Assembly (NCBI RefSeq): GCF_014805825.1
Contig: NZ_CP061941.1
Span: 3,038,001 to 3,102,000, forward strand
Source: Marinomonas algicola
GTDB lineage: Bacteria; Pseudomonadota; Gammaproteobacteria; Pseudomonadales; Marinomonadaceae
Length of the DNA: 64,000 bases
Direction of reading: 5' to 3'
Below the pieces are notes generated by a model, which had not been told where the DNA came from, searched no databases, and saw only the letters and a program-made list of their open reading frames with translations. Below are positions 1-8,451 of this stretch, piece by piece (the stretch's first letter is position 1; each line of letters opens with the position of its first letter). The position numbers and the translations under genes are program-made.

Positions 1-498
1 ACAAAGCCCACCATGTACATTGCAAACGTGGCAGAGGACGGGTTTGAAGATAATCCACACCTTGACCAAGTAAAGGCCATTGCTGAGTCTGAGGGCGCCA
101 TGGTGGTTCCTATTTGCAATCAGCTAGAAGCCGAAATCTCCGAACTTAATGCGGAAGAAATGCAAGAGTTCCTTGATGAAATGGGAATGGAAGAGCCTGG
201 CTTGGATCGTGTTATCCGCGCCGGTTACGAGTTACTTGGTCTACAAACCTATTTCACAGCGGGTGTAAAAGAAGTTCGCGCCTGGACGGTAAAGCAAGGG
301 GCAACCGCACCACAAGCCGCTGGCGTCATCCACACAGACTTTGAGAAAGGCTTTATTCGTGCCGAAGTCGTTGCTTACGATGACTTTATTTCTTATAAGG
401 GCGAAAACGGCGCGAAAGAGGCAGGTAAGTGGCGTTTAGAAGGCAAAGAATACATTGTAAAAGACGGCGATGTGATGCATTTCCGCTTCAATGTATAG
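1..498 (+). CDS. ychF: Ribosome-binding ATPase YchF, C-terminal part (5' end outside window)
   Basis: This is the C-terminal 165 residues of the Obg-related ATPase YchF, which binds ribosomes and hydrolyses ATP. The frame is open from base 1 and reads TKPTMYIANVAEDGFEDNP, a conserved YchF stretch. Roughly the last 84 residues form the TGS domain, ending in the typical GDVMHFRFNV tail. The family is about 363 residues long, so a little over half the protein, including the nucleotide-binding G domain, lies upstream of the window. The methionine at base 13 is internal, not a start. The tRNA array follows after 121 bp. Confidence 0.96.
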   Translation, partial: TKPTMYIANVAEDGFEDNPHLDQVKAIAESEGAMVVPICNQLEAEISELNAEEMQEFLDEMGMEEPGLDRVIRAGYELLGLQTYFTAGVKEVRAWTVKQGATAPQAAGVIHTDFEKGFIRAEVVAYDDFISYKGENGAKEAGKWRLEGKEYIVKDGDVMHFRFNV

Positions 499-535
499 AA
501 TTATTAAATAGTTAGCGATATTTTCAGAAAAAAGC

Positions 536-566
536 TTGACCCGATAAGGCCATATATGAATAATAT
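536..566 (+). promoter_or_regulatory. Putative sigma-70 promoter of the tRNA array
   Basis: A TTGACC hexamer at 536-541 is followed by the AT-rich stretch TATGAATAATAT, with TAATAT at 561-566. The spacing to TAATAT is 19 bp, or 17-18 bp to overlapping poorer hexamers. It lies 54 bp before the first tRNA. The -35 match is good; the exact -10 is uncertain. Confidence 0.45.
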
Positions 567-619
567 CGCACCCAGAGACACGGCATCGAACAAAAGATAA
601 TTTGTCTCTGGTTTGCAAT

Positions 620-694
620 TGGGGTATCGCCAAGCGGTAAGGCAACAGGTTTTGATCCTGTCATGCGTAGGTTCGAATCCTGCTACCCCAGCCA
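620..694 (+). tRNA. tRNA-Gln (TTG), copy 1
   Basis: This 75-nt cloverleaf has acceptor arms TGGGGTA and TACCCCA, anticodon stem ACAGG/CCTGT and loop TTTTGAT, giving anticodon TTG (reads CAA). The T-arm contains GGTTCGAATCC. Discriminator G and an encoded CCA are present. It is first in a Gln-Met-Gln-Met-Gln array. Confidence 0.96.
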
Positions 695-723
695 TTTGCA
701 AACAGTGTTAGGAAAGTAATTAT

Positions 724-800
724 GGCTATGTAGCTCAGTTGGTTAGAGCACATCACTCATAATGATGGGGTCACTAGTTCGAATCTAGTCATAGCCACCA
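724..800 (+). tRNA. tRNA-Met (CAT), elongator, copy 1
   Basis: This 77-nt tRNA has acceptor GGCTATG/CATAGCC, anticodon stem CATCA/TGATG and loop CTCATAA, giving anticodon CAT, with encoded CCA. It lacks the three G-C pairs of the initiator anticodon stem and closely resembles E. coli metT, so elongator Met is preferred. A lysidine-type Ile tRNA is less likely. Confidence 0.93.
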
Positions 801-815
801 TTAATTACTAAAATT

Positions 816-890
816 TGGGGTATCGCCAAGCGGTAAGGCAACAGGTTTTGATCCTGTCATGCGTAGGTTCGAATCCTGCTACCCCAGCCA
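816..890 (+). tRNA. tRNA-Gln (TTG), copy 2
   Basis: It is identical over 75 nt to the Gln tRNA at 620-694, with anticodon TTG and encoded CCA. It is 15 nt downstream of the first Met tRNA, so the array is probably one precursor transcript. Confidence 0.96.
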
Positions 891-908
891 ATTTCCCTAA
901 TACAGAAA

Positions 909-985
909 GGCTATGTAGCTCAGTTGGTTAGAGCACATCACTCATAATGATGGGGTCACTAGTTCGAATCTAGTCATAGCCACCA
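909..985 (+). tRNA. tRNA-Met (CAT), elongator, copy 2
   Basis: It is identical over 77 nt to the Met tRNA at 724-800, with anticodon CAT and encoded CCA. The spacer to the preceding Gln tRNA is 18 nt and is not similar to the other spacers. Confidence 0.93.
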
Positions 986-1000
986 TACAATTTGGTTATT

Positions 1001-1075
1001 TGGGGTATCGCCAAGCGGTAAGGCAACAGGTTTTGATCCTGTCATGCGTAGGTTCGAATCCTGCTACCCCAGCCA
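1001..1075 (+). tRNA. tRNA-Gln (TTG), copy 3
   Basis: This is the third identical copy of the 75-nt TTG glutamine tRNA and the last of the array. I see no strong hairpin with a T-run directly after it. The next gene starts about 150 bp downstream. Confidence 0.96.
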
Positions 1076-1229
1076 ATTTAATACCCTCTTTGAACAACAC
1101 CCATTTCTTATTTTAACTCCTTTCATTCTGATACCTCTCTATTTGCAATAAGATGCAATCTTTATTAGTCAAATACAAGTTCAAAAGTTTATACTAATCT
1201 AAATCTTCAATAACATGGATAATCTTATT

Positions 1230-1931
1230 ATGAGAGCTGCTCTACTCCTTTCTTCTTTAGTTCTTGCTAGCACGGCCCACGCTGATGTTTTAGGTTTAAC
1301 CGCTGAAATTGGTGCATTTTCACCCGATGCAACAGTTAAGTTTTCGGATCACAATACCCCAAGCAACACGACCGATATGGACGCTGATAGCAGTCGCTAT
1401 TACGGTATTGCTTTTGAACACCCACTGCCACTGATTCCGAATATTCGTCTTCAGGGCACAAGTCTAGAGTCTGAGGGAACCGTCACCTCAAATGTGATTT
1501 TTGACGGACAAGTATTATCAGGCCAAGCAAAGCTTGATTTATCACATACCGACTACACCTTTTATTACGAATTTTTAGATGGGTTGCTTTGGCTAGATCT
1601 TGACGCAGGCTTAACGCTAAGAGACTTTGACGGATCAATTGAACTTAACTCTGAGAAGAGTGATTTGTCAGAAATTATTCCTATGGGATACATATCGGCC
1701 TACGCAAAGATACCTGGAACCAGCGTTTCCGTTGGCGGTGAATTAAAAACCATGGCGTATGGCGACTCAAGCATTACTGACACAACAATCAAAGTAAAAT
1801 ATGAAACACCGTTCTTAGTTGGCATTGAAGGCGGCTATCGCTCTATGGATATCGATTTAGTGGATGTTGACAATAAAGATGTTTACAGTGAAAGCTCAGG
1901 TGTATTTATAGGCGCTTTTATCGATTTCTAA
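1230..1931 (+). CDS. TIGR04219-type outer membrane beta-barrel protein
   Basis: A small outer membrane protein (233 residues) of the TIGR04219 type. Function is unknown. From the ATG at 1230 the protein starts MRAALLLSSLVLASTAHA, a complete Sec signal peptide with an AxA cleavage site, followed by DVLGLTAEIGAFSPD. Alternating amphipathic stretches and a phenylalanine at the C-terminus (GAFIDF) fit an outer membrane barrel. An in-frame ATG at 1215 would add five residues; neither start has a strong Shine-Dalgarno sequence, and 1230 gives the better signal peptide. It stands alone between the tRNA array and a bidirectional terminator. Confidence 0.75.
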   Translation: MRAALLLSSLVLASTAHADVLGLTAEIGAFSPDATVKFSDHNTPSNTTDMDADSSRYYGIAFEHPLPLIPNIRLQGTSLESEGTVTSNVIFDGQVLSGQAKLDLSHTDYTFYYEFLDGLLWLDLDAGLTLRDFDGSIELNSEKSDLSEIIPMGYISAYAKIPGTSVSVGGELKTMAYGDSSITDTTIKVKYETPFLVGIEGGYRSMDIDLVDVDNKDVYSESSGVFIGAFIDF

Positions 1932-1961
1932 ACCCCACCCAACGCCCTGTATAACGCACAT

Positions 1962-2016
1962 AAAAAAACCGCGGCTTTTGTTTAAAATATCAACCAAACA
2001 AAGGCCACGGTTTTTT
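1962..2016. terminator. Bidirectional terminator between the OMP gene and clpB
   Basis: An inverted repeat pairs AAAAAACCGCGGC..TTTGTTT with AAACAAAGGCCACGGTTTTTT, with a few mismatches. A T-run follows on both strands. It sits between two convergent genes. Confidence 0.75.
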
Positions 2017-2035
2017 ACTATATTAACGTCTCAGT

Positions 2036-4615
2036 TTATTTTTTTGTAAAACAAATCTCATCTTCTTTCGTATCCGCCACAATCACATCCCCGCTCACAA
2101 ATCTTCCGGCAAGCAACTCGTTAGCTAATGGATTTTCTATCCATCTCTGTATGGCTCTTTTCAGCGGTCGAGCGCCGTAAATTGGATCGTAACCCACCTC
2201 AGACAAACGAGTCATGGCACTCTCACTCATTGTCATGCTCATCCCCATCTCAGCCAAACGTTGATTCAAGTGAAGCAATTGAATACGCGCAATACCTTGT
2301 ATTTGAGATAACATCAATGGATGGAAAACAACGGCCTCATCAATTCTGTTGATAAACTCAGGGCGAAAATGCATTCCAACCACGTCCATTACTTTTTCTT
2401 TAATCTCATCATATTGGCTATCATCTCGATACTCCTGAATCACATCAGAACCAAGGTTTGACGTCATTACAATCACTGTATTACGGAAGTCGACCGTTCG
2501 CCCCTGCCCGTCTGTTAATCGACCATCATCCAATACTTGCAATAGAATATTAAAGACATCTGGATGCGCTTTTTCTATCTCATCAAGTAACAGTACTGAA
2601 TAGGGACGACGACGAACGGCCTCAGTCAAATAGCCGCCTTCTTCGTAACCCACATACCCAGGAGGAGAGCCAATTAAACGGGAAACAGAATGCTTCTCCA
2701 TAAATTCCGACATATCCAAGCGCACCATAGCCGCTTCAGAGTCAAACAAAAAAGTAGCCAGAGACTTACACAACTCAGTCTTACCAACCCCAGTAGGCCC
2801 TAAGAACAAAAATGAACCATTAGGCCTATTTGGATCGGCCAAACCAGACCTGGAGCGTCTAACGGCATTAGCAACCGCCCCAACGGCTTCTTCCTGACCG
2901 ATAACCGACTCATGTAACGCCTCTTCCATTCGAAGCAACTTATCACGCTCACCCTCCAACATCTTATCAACAGGAATGCCTGTCCATCTTGATACAACAG
3001 TGGCGATCTCTTCCTCGCTTACTCTGTTTCGAAGCAATTGAGTTTGACCCAATTCTTCCGCTTGACTGGCTTTTTCAATTTCGGCTTCCAACATTGGAAT
3101 AACACCATACTGAAGCTCAGACATCTTCGCTAAATTTCCCTCACGACGCGCTTCTTCCATCTCATGCCTAACGGATTCAAGATCCTCTTTTAGCTTTTGC
3201 CCACCTTGGACTAAGGCTTTTTCAGCATTCCAAATTTCATCTAAATCAGAATATTGTTTTTCTAGTGACTCAACTTCGGAATCCAGCTCTTTTAGACGGG
3301 TTTTAGAGGCCTTATCCTTTTCTTTTTTCAAAGCTTCCTGCTCTATCTTTAACTGAATTAGGCGGCGCTCTAATCGGTCCATATCCTCTGGCTTTGAATC
3401 CATTTCCATTCGTATGCGACTGCCCGCTTCATCAATTAAGTCAATGGCTTTATCAGGTAACTGCCTATCTGTAATATAACGTTGAGACAGTTTAGCCGCA
3501 GCAATAATAGCCGAGTCAGTAATGTCCACACCATGGTGCACCTCATAACGCTCTTTTAAGCCACGTAGAATAGCAACCGTGTCAGCAACCGAGGGTTCTT
3601 CCACCAGAACCTTTTGAAAACGACGCTCCAGAGCCGCATCCTTTTCAATAAACTGACGGTATTCATTTAATGTCGTCGCCCCTACACAATGCAGTTCACC
3701 ACGTGCAAGAGCAGGTTTAAGCATATTACCGGCATCCATAGAACCTTCGGATTTTCCAGCACCCACCATAGTATGAATTTCATCAATAAACAGGATAACT
3801 TGCCCCTCTTGCTTAGAGAGTTCATTGAGCACGGCTTTTAAACGCTCCTCAAATTCACCACGATACTTAGCCCCCGCAATCAGAGTTCCCATATCTAAAG
3901 AAAGCACTCGTTTATTTTTTAGGCCTTCAGGAACTTCACCATTGATAATACGCTGAGCCAATCCTTCGGCAATGGCCGTTTTACCCACGCCCGGCTCACC
4001 AATGAGTACGGGGTTATTTTTACGACGACGTTGGAGAACTTGGATAGTACGACGTATTTCATCATCACGACCAATGACGGGATCTAGCTTACCAGAGGCG
4101 GCTCTTGCGGTTAAATCAACGGTATATTTATCAAGCGCTTGGCGATTTTCTTCTGCATTCGCATCATTTACCCCTTCGCCACCACGCACCTGATCAATTA
4201 CAGCCGCGATATCGTTTTTGGTAACGCCAGTTGCTTTTAATGTTTTTGCAAGATCATCTTTGCCATCAAACATGGCCATCAAAATCAATTCGGATGAAAT
4301 AAACTGATCTTTTCGTTTTTGCGCTTCTTTATCACCAAGATTTAATAACCGCACCATCTCAGGCGACATTTGAACATTGCCATCATGATCATTCACTTTG
4401 GCAAGTTGGCCTAACACATCGTTCAGTGATTCTCTTAACTTTACAACTTGAATGCCAGATTGCTGAAGAATAGGACGAGTACTGCCTCCTTGTTGATCTA
4501 TCAAGGCAATCAATAAATGTACAGGCTCTATGTAGGAATGGTCATGCCCTAAGGCAACAGATTGAGCATCAGAAAGAGCGAGCTGCAACTTACTTGTTAA
4601 TCGATCAATTCTCAT
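2036..4615 (-). CDS. clpB: ATP-dependent disaggregase ClpB
   Basis: ClpB is a hexameric AAA+ chaperone that dissolves protein aggregates together with DnaK. At 859 residues it has the full family length. The N-terminal Clp repeat domain covers about 1-150. The first Walker A is GEPGVGKT at 206-213. The coiled-coil middle domain, rich in Glu/Lys/Leu, covers about 400-530. The second Walker A is GPTGVGKT near 606-613, and sensor and arginine-finger regions follow. The ATG at 4615 has AAAGGAG seven bases upstream. The promoter region carries a weak heat-shock-like sequence and overlapping palindromes (4662-4715), in line with the known sigma-32 control of clpB. Confidence 0.98.
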   Translation of the reverse strand: MRIDRLTSKLQLALSDAQSVALGHDHSYIEPVHLLIALIDQQGGSTRPILQQSGIQVVKLRESLNDVLGQLAKVNDHDGNVQMSPEMVRLLNLGDKEAQKRKDQFISSELILMAMFDGKDDLAKTLKATGVTKNDIAAVIDQVRGGEGVNDANAEENRQALDKYTVDLTARAASGKLDPVIGRDDEIRRTIQVLQRRRKNNPVLIGEPGVGKTAIAEGLAQRIINGEVPEGLKNKRVLSLDMGTLIAGAKYRGEFEERLKAVLNELSKQEGQVILFIDEIHTMVGAGKSEGSMDAGNMLKPALARGELHCVGATTLNEYRQFIEKDAALERRFQKVLVEEPSVADTVAILRGLKERYEVHHGVDITDSAIIAAAKLSQRYITDRQLPDKAIDLIDEAGSRIRMEMDSKPEDMDRLERRLIQLKIEQEALKKEKDKASKTRLKELDSEVESLEKQYSDLDEIWNAEKALVQGGQKLKEDLESVRHEMEEARREGNLAKMSELQYGVIPMLEAEIEKASQAEELGQTQLLRNRVSEEEIATVVSRWTGIPVDKMLEGERDKLLRMEEALHESVIGQEEAVGAVANAVRRSRSGLADPNRPNGSFLFLGPTGVGKTELCKSLATFLFDSEAAMVRLDMSEFMEKHSVSRLIGSPPGYVGYEEGGYLTEAVRRRPYSVLLLDEIEKAHPDVFNILLQVLDDGRLTDGQGRTVDFRNTVIVMTSNLGSDVIQEYRDDSQYDEIKEKVMDVVGMHFRPEFINRIDEAVVFHPLMLSQIQGIARIQLLHLNQRLAEMGMSMTMSESAMTRLSEVGYDPIYGARPLKRAIQRWIENPLANELLAGRFVSGDVIVADTKEDEICFTKK

Positions 4616-4661
4616 TAATAAACTCCTTTGTATAGGAAAATTCTTACTGTATTTACCTAGT

Positions 4662-4688
4662 TAATACGTCCCAAAGTACAAATTTCAA
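4662..4688 (-). promoter_or_regulatory. Possible sigma-32-like promoter of clpB
   Basis: On the minus strand, TTGAAA (plus 4683-4688) lies 13 bp before ACGTATTA (plus 4662-4669). This resembles CTTGAA-N13-15-CCCCATnT only weakly in the -10 part. The position, about 50 bp before the clpB ATG, is suitable. Confidence 0.35.
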
Positions 4689-4715
4689 CACTCGAGTGTC
4701 AAAATAATGACACTC
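4688..4715. promoter_or_regulatory. Overlapping palindromes upstream of clpB (operator or hairpin)
   Basis: The 12-bp palindrome ACACTCGAGTGT (4688-4699) overlaps the perfect inverted repeat GAGTGTCA-N6-TGACACTC (4694-4715). There are three ACACTC/GAGTGT half-sites in 28 bp, beside the candidate clpB -35. No T-run follows, so a simple terminator for pgeF is unlikely. Confidence 0.4.
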
Positions 4716-4751
4716 ATCAAGAAAGCACCCTGATTTACTGGTAGAAAATTA

Positions 4752-5537
4752 TTATTCAAACCAAATCACACTGGCCATTCGACCCGTCACACCGTCCCTT
4801 CTATAGGAGTAGAAGCATTCTTTCTCAATAAAGGTACAACGGTCGCCGCCATAAATTTGATTTACCCCTGCCAAGCTAAGCCTTTGACGAGCCAACAAAT
4901 ACAAATCGCCAAGCCACTTTCCCCCGGCTTTAGGCGTAAAAGCCAAAGCGGCCTCAGGCGAATGATCAACAAATGCCTCTTTAACCTCTTCACCAATCTC
5001 AAAAGATTGCGGCCCAATTGCCGGTCCCAACCATGCCATTAGATTTTCTGTTTCATCAAAATGGTTTACCGCCTGCTCGATTACACCATCACATAATCCA
5101 CGCCAACCAGCGTGCAAAGCAGAGACTTGAGTACCGCTTGAATTCGTTAAAAACACGGGTAAACAATCCGCGGTAAGAATCGCGCACACCTGATTCGCTT
5201 CTTTTGTCGTTGATGCATCCGCTTGATCATGAAGGCCTTCAGAACAGGCCGAGTCAAAAGGCAGTTCAAGCGTACGGGTACCATGCACCTGATTCAACCA
5301 CACTAGAGTGTTTGGCATCGTCGTTCGCCTTTGAAGCAACAAGCGATTGTAAGCAACATGATCTGGGTTATCATTCACATGAGCGCCTAAATTTAAGCCC
5401 ATGTATTCACCCTCACTCACACCACCTTTACGGGTAGAAACGAACGCTCGAACGTTTTTAGGTGCCGGCCAATCAGGTTGAATCAAATCTAACGCTTCAT
5501 GAGAATTCTCAACTTTCAAAACACACCTCAATATCAC
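4752..5537 (-). CDS. pgeF: Peptidoglycan-editing purine nucleoside phosphorylase / laccase-domain protein (YfiH)
   Basis: PgeF (YfiH, DUF152) is a zinc enzyme of the multicopper polyphenol oxidase-like fold. In E. coli it corrects misincorporation of amino acids in peptidoglycan, and homologues (FAMIN type) act on purine nucleosides. The metal ligands are visible: H85 in NQVHG, C125 in LTADCLPV and H142 in LHAGWRG. The length of 261 residues is normal or slightly long: the family start usually aligns near QPDWPAPKNV at residue 20, so the first 10-15 residues may not be translated. It follows rluD, as in many gammaproteobacteria, but a hairpin lies in the 111-bp gap. Confidence 0.9.
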   Translation of the reverse strand: MILRCVLKVENSHEALDLIQPDWPAPKNVRAFVSTRKGGVSEGEYMGLNLGAHVNDNPDHVAYNRLLLQRRTTMPNTLVWLNQVHGTRTLELPFDSACSEGLHDQADASTTKEANQVCAILTADCLPVFLTNSSGTQVSALHAGWRGLCDGVIEQAVNHFDETENLMAWLGPAIGPQSFEIGEEVKEAFVDHSPEAALAFTPKAGGKWLGDLYLLARQRLSLAGVNQIYGGDRCTFIEKECFYSYRRDGVTGRMASVIWFE

Positions 5538-5560
5538 AAAATATAAGCTTGCATATAAAC

Positions 5561-5588
5561 AAGAAAGCAGCCATAGGGCCGCTTTCTT
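5561..5588 (-). terminator. Hairpin between rluD and pgeF
   Basis: AAGAAAGC (5561-5568) pairs with GCTTTCTT (5581-5588), extended by GCC/GGC inside with one mismatch. On the minus strand the downstream sequence is T-rich but not a clean T-run. It may be an attenuator that partly separates pgeF from rluD. Confidence 0.45.
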
Positions 5589-5648
5589 ACTTGATACTTA
5601 TAACAAAGAAAAACAGTAAAATCGCTTTCTTTTAAAAGCTAATCTTTA

Positions 5649-6632
5649 TTAATAATACTCAGAATCGTCACTTCCAGAATCTTCCATATCTTGTTTTAGC
5701 AATTCAATTAGATGCTGCATATCTTCTGGAAGATCCACTTCCCACTCCATAAAGTCACCACTAATTGGATGGGTTAACTCTAATTTTTTAGCATGCAGGG
5801 CTTGACGTCTAAACAAACGAATACCCTCTTGGAGCTCAGGAGAACAGGCTTTTGGCATTTTTAAACGACCTGCATACTGCGGATCACCCACGAGAGGGAA
5901 TTTCGCAAATGCCATATGCACGCGAATTTGGTGTGTACGGCCAGTCTCAAGCTTTAATCGAATGTGGGTGTGGTTTTTGAAACGCTTCACCAAACGGTAA
6001 TGAGTAATCGCCTCTTTCCCGTGTATTGGCTCAACGGCCATTTTTTGGCGATTATTAGGGTGACGCCCAATAGGTTCGTCCACGACACCCCCGCCTGTCA
6101 TCACGCCAATAGTAATGGCTTCGTACTCACGACCCATACTACGATCTTGCAGTTGAGAAACGAGATCTGTTTGAGCCGCCAATGTTTTAGCGATTACCAT
6201 CAAACCTGTCGTTTCTTTGTCCAGTCGATGGACGATACCTGCTCGCGGCACATGGCCCACTTCAGGAGCATGATGCAAAACCGCATTAAGCAAGGTACCA
6301 TCTCTGTGCCCAGACGCTGGATGCACAACAAGTCCTGCCGGCTTATTAATCACTAAAATATCATCATCTTCATAAACAATATTTAACGGGATGTCCTCTG
6401 GTAAATGCTCTTCTTGATTTTCTACAAGAACACTTAACGAAATAATCTCTCCCCCAAACACTTTCTCTTTTGCTTTTACTTTTTTACCATCTACTAAAAT
6501 GGTACCTTCTTTTATCCAAGACTGAATACGAGACCTTGAAAAATCTTCAAATAGTTCAGTAGAGACTTGATCCAGTCTCTGGCCACTAAAATCCACGGGA
6601 ACTTGGGCTTCTTTTACAATACGCTCTGCCAT
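5649..6632 (-). CDS. rluD: 23S rRNA pseudouridine synthase RluD
   Basis: RluD makes pseudouridines 1911, 1915 and 1917 in helix 69 of 23S rRNA. The 327-residue protein has an N-terminal S4 RNA-binding domain (about 16-75) and a RluA-type catalytic domain with HRLDKETTG, in which D138 is the catalytic aspartate, plus the GRTHQIRVHM motif. The acidic C-terminal tail (residues 308-327) is typical. It is divergent from bamD with about 160 bp between start codons, the same arrangement as rluD/bamD in E. coli, where the two genes also diverge. Confidence 0.96.
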   Translation of the reverse strand: MAERIVKEAQVPVDFSGQRLDQVSTELFEDFSRSRIQSWIKEGTILVDGKKVKAKEKVFGGEIISLSVLVENQEEHLPEDIPLNIVYEDDDILVINKPAGLVVHPASGHRDGTLLNAVLHHAPEVGHVPRAGIVHRLDKETTGLMVIAKTLAAQTDLVSQLQDRSMGREYEAITIGVMTGGGVVDEPIGRHPNNRQKMAVEPIHGKEAITHYRLVKRFKNHTHIRLKLETGRTHQIRVHMAFAKFPLVGDPQYAGRLKMPKACSPELQEGIRLFRRQALHAKKLELTHPISGDFMEWEVDLPEDMQHLIELLKQDMEDSGSDDSEYY

Positions 6633-6793
6633 ACAATGTACTTAAATTGTTGATGAGTGGAAATTACATAAAATTCACACATCATCAAGTGATAATAAAA
6701 ACTCAGCTCTGTTATTATTGAACACAGTGTTCACACTTAGAGCCACAGATAGCCAATTCGGTAACTTTTACTTATTTAAGGTTTTAATTATAC

Positions 6794-7636
6794 ATGGGAT
6801 TTCATCAGACGTTGCTGCGATTCATAACAATTACGAGTTTTTCTTTGCTTGCAATCGCTTGCGCAAACAAAACAGTACAAGAAGCAGACCTTCCAGAACA
6901 AGAATATTACCAAAAAGCGCAGGCGGCGCTAGAGGATGGATTACCAACAACCGCGGTAAAACATTTAAAAGATTTAACAAACCGCTACCCTTTCGGTGAA
7001 TACACTGTACGTGCTGAACTTGATCTAATATACGCTTATCTCAGTGCTGGGGACTATATCGCCGCACACGCGAATGTAGAACGGTTTATTAAGAACCACC
7101 CCGACCACTCTTCACTGGATTACGCTTTCTATATGAGAGCGCTTAGTACTTACAAGAGCACAGAGAGCTTTTTGGGTCGATATTTAGACTTAGACCCTAG
7201 CGAAAGAGACGTATCAGAATTAACAACGTCATTTAATGAATTTTCATTACTACTTAAACGCTTTCCTGATAGCCAATATGCGCCTGACTCAAAAGTAAGA
7301 ATGATCTATTTAAGGAATATTATCGCTAGACATGAAGTTCAGGTTGCAAGATACTATTTTAAGCGTAAAGCCCCCCTGTCGGCCTTACGACGCGGCCAAA
7401 CTGTTTTAGAACAATATCCAAGTTCTGACTCTATTGAAGATGCCTTAGCTATTGTTATTCAAGCGTACATGGATTTAGAACAGTACGATTTAGCTCAAAA
7501 TAACATAGAATTTTTGATTGAAAACTTCCCCTCATCCAGCCGCTTAGATGAGAACAATAAATTTATTACGGCAAGCCTGCCAAAAGATGCCGAGCCAGAC
7601 TTTTTATATTGGGTAACACTGGGCGCGATTGATTAA
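6794..7636 (+). CDS. bamD: Outer membrane protein assembly factor BamD (lipoprotein)
   Basis: BamD is the essential lipoprotein of the BAM complex that inserts beta-barrel proteins into the outer membrane. The protein (280 residues) has a lipoprotein signal ending in the lipobox LAIAC, with the lipidated cysteine at 23. Tetratricopeptide-like repeats follow, with hallmarks such as EQEYYQKAQAALEDG, RYPFGEY, HPDHSSLDYAFYMRAL and FPDSQYAPDSKVRM. The tail extends slightly past the usual 245 residues. It is transcribed alone, and a strong terminator hairpin follows. Confidence 0.96.
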   Translation: MGFHQTLLRFITITSFSLLAIACANKTVQEADLPEQEYYQKAQAALEDGLPTTAVKHLKDLTNRYPFGEYTVRAELDLIYAYLSAGDYIAAHANVERFIKNHPDHSSLDYAFYMRALSTYKSTESFLGRYLDLDPSERDVSELTTSFNEFSLLLKRFPDSQYAPDSKVRMIYLRNIIARHEVQVARYYFKRKAPLSALRRGQTVLEQYPSSDSIEDALAIVIQAYMDLEQYDLAQNNIEFLIENFPSSSRLDENNKFITASLPKDAEPDFLYWVTLGAID

Positions 7637-7642
7637 CAAGCA

Positions 7643-7682
7643 AGGCCATTTATTTGTATTAAATGAATGGCCTGATCTTTTT
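7643..7682 (+). terminator. Terminator of bamD
   Basis: AGGCCATTTATTT (7643-7655) pairs with AAATGAATGGCCT (7661-7673), a 13-bp stem with one G-T pair and a 5-nt loop. It is followed by GATCTTTTT. It lies just after the bamD stop. Confidence 0.85.
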
Positions 7683-7707
7683 CGTCTAAAACCCGATTAC
7701 AAGATTG

Positions 7708-8370
7708 TTAAGGGAAAAAGATTTCTTCTTGGCCTTCCACCCATTGTGGGTACTTCTTCATCACAACCAAAAACAAACTCGACTCTAAAAAGCGAGCCAA
7801 CCACAACTTTAAATGGGGGTAACCACAGCTCTCAAACCAAACTGTATTGACGCCAGCAAACTGTCTAATAAACGGAAAAATGGCCACATCCGCCAACGTC
7901 ATTTCTTTGCCTAATATAAAAGATGATTGACTCAATTGAGTTTCTAATTTAGACAAAAAATGCTCCCCTTTGCGTCTGTAAAATACCTCTGGATTCTCTG
8001 GAAAACGATCTGCGTATTTATATTTATCTAACCAAGCCTTAAACTCATTATCGTTTTCTTCAATCCACCGCTCAATGTGCTCTCTTAGAACGGGGTTGTT
8101 AGGCCACAATTGAGTGGCCAGTGAGGACCTATGGCCTCCTAATTGCGTCGCTTTATCTATAGCCCAAAATATAATATCTTTACTTTCTTCATAACGGTCG
8201 CCATGGTCGATAAGCTGAGGGACTGTAGACCGCCCTCCTAAAGACAGCAGAGCGGCAGGCTTATTTTTTAATACAACCTCTCGAAGCTCTACCCTTTCTT
8301 CTAATAATGCCAGCGTATAACGCGCTCTAATGGCGTAAGGACAGCGCCTAAAAGAATATAAAATGGTCAA
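7708..8370 (-). CDS. Glutathione S-transferase family protein
   Basis: A 220-residue two-domain GST-like protein. The N-terminal thioredoxin-fold domain begins MTILYSFRRCPYAIRARYTL, with CPYA at 10-13 in the position of the catalytic residue in glutaredoxin-2/omega-like members. It contains the conserved cis-proline segment STVPQL and the ES pair (YEES) that binds the glutathione gamma-glutamyl part. The all-helical C-terminal domain contains ADVAIFPFIRQFA. The substrate is not predictable. It faces bamD in a convergent arrangement and shows no operon partner. Confidence 0.85.
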   Translation of the reverse strand: MTILYSFRRCPYAIRARYTLALLEERVELREVVLKNKPAALLSLGGRSTVPQLIDHGDRYEESKDIIFWAIDKATQLGGHRSSLATQLWPNNPVLREHIERWIEENDNEFKAWLDKYKYADRFPENPEVFYRRKGEHFLSKLETQLSQSSFILGKEMTLADVAIFPFIRQFAGVNTVWFESCGYPHLKLWLARFLESSLFLVVMKKYPQWVEGQEEIFFP

Positions 8371-8408
8371 TTTAACAACAACCTCCTACTACCATTACCC
8401 AAAGACAT

Positions 8409-8437
8409 AAAAAAACCACGACCTGCGTGGCTTTTTT
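8409..8437. terminator. Terminator downstream of the first cold-shock gene
   Basis: Seven A (8409-8415), CCACG, a 5-nt loop, CGTGG, then C and six T. The structure can terminate the minus-strand csp transcript and, by its T-run, also plus-strand transcription. Confidence 0.7.
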
Positions 8438-8451
8438 ATAACAAGCAAAAA

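Noticed and set aside
620..1075. Integrated element or att site at the tRNA array
   Set aside because: No integrase, no phage genes and no partial tRNA 3' end duplicated outside the array; the repeats are full-length tRNA genes.
4688..4715. CIRCE element before clpB
   Set aside because: CIRCE needs TTAGCACTC-N9-GAGTGCTAA; the order and spacing of the half-sites here differ.
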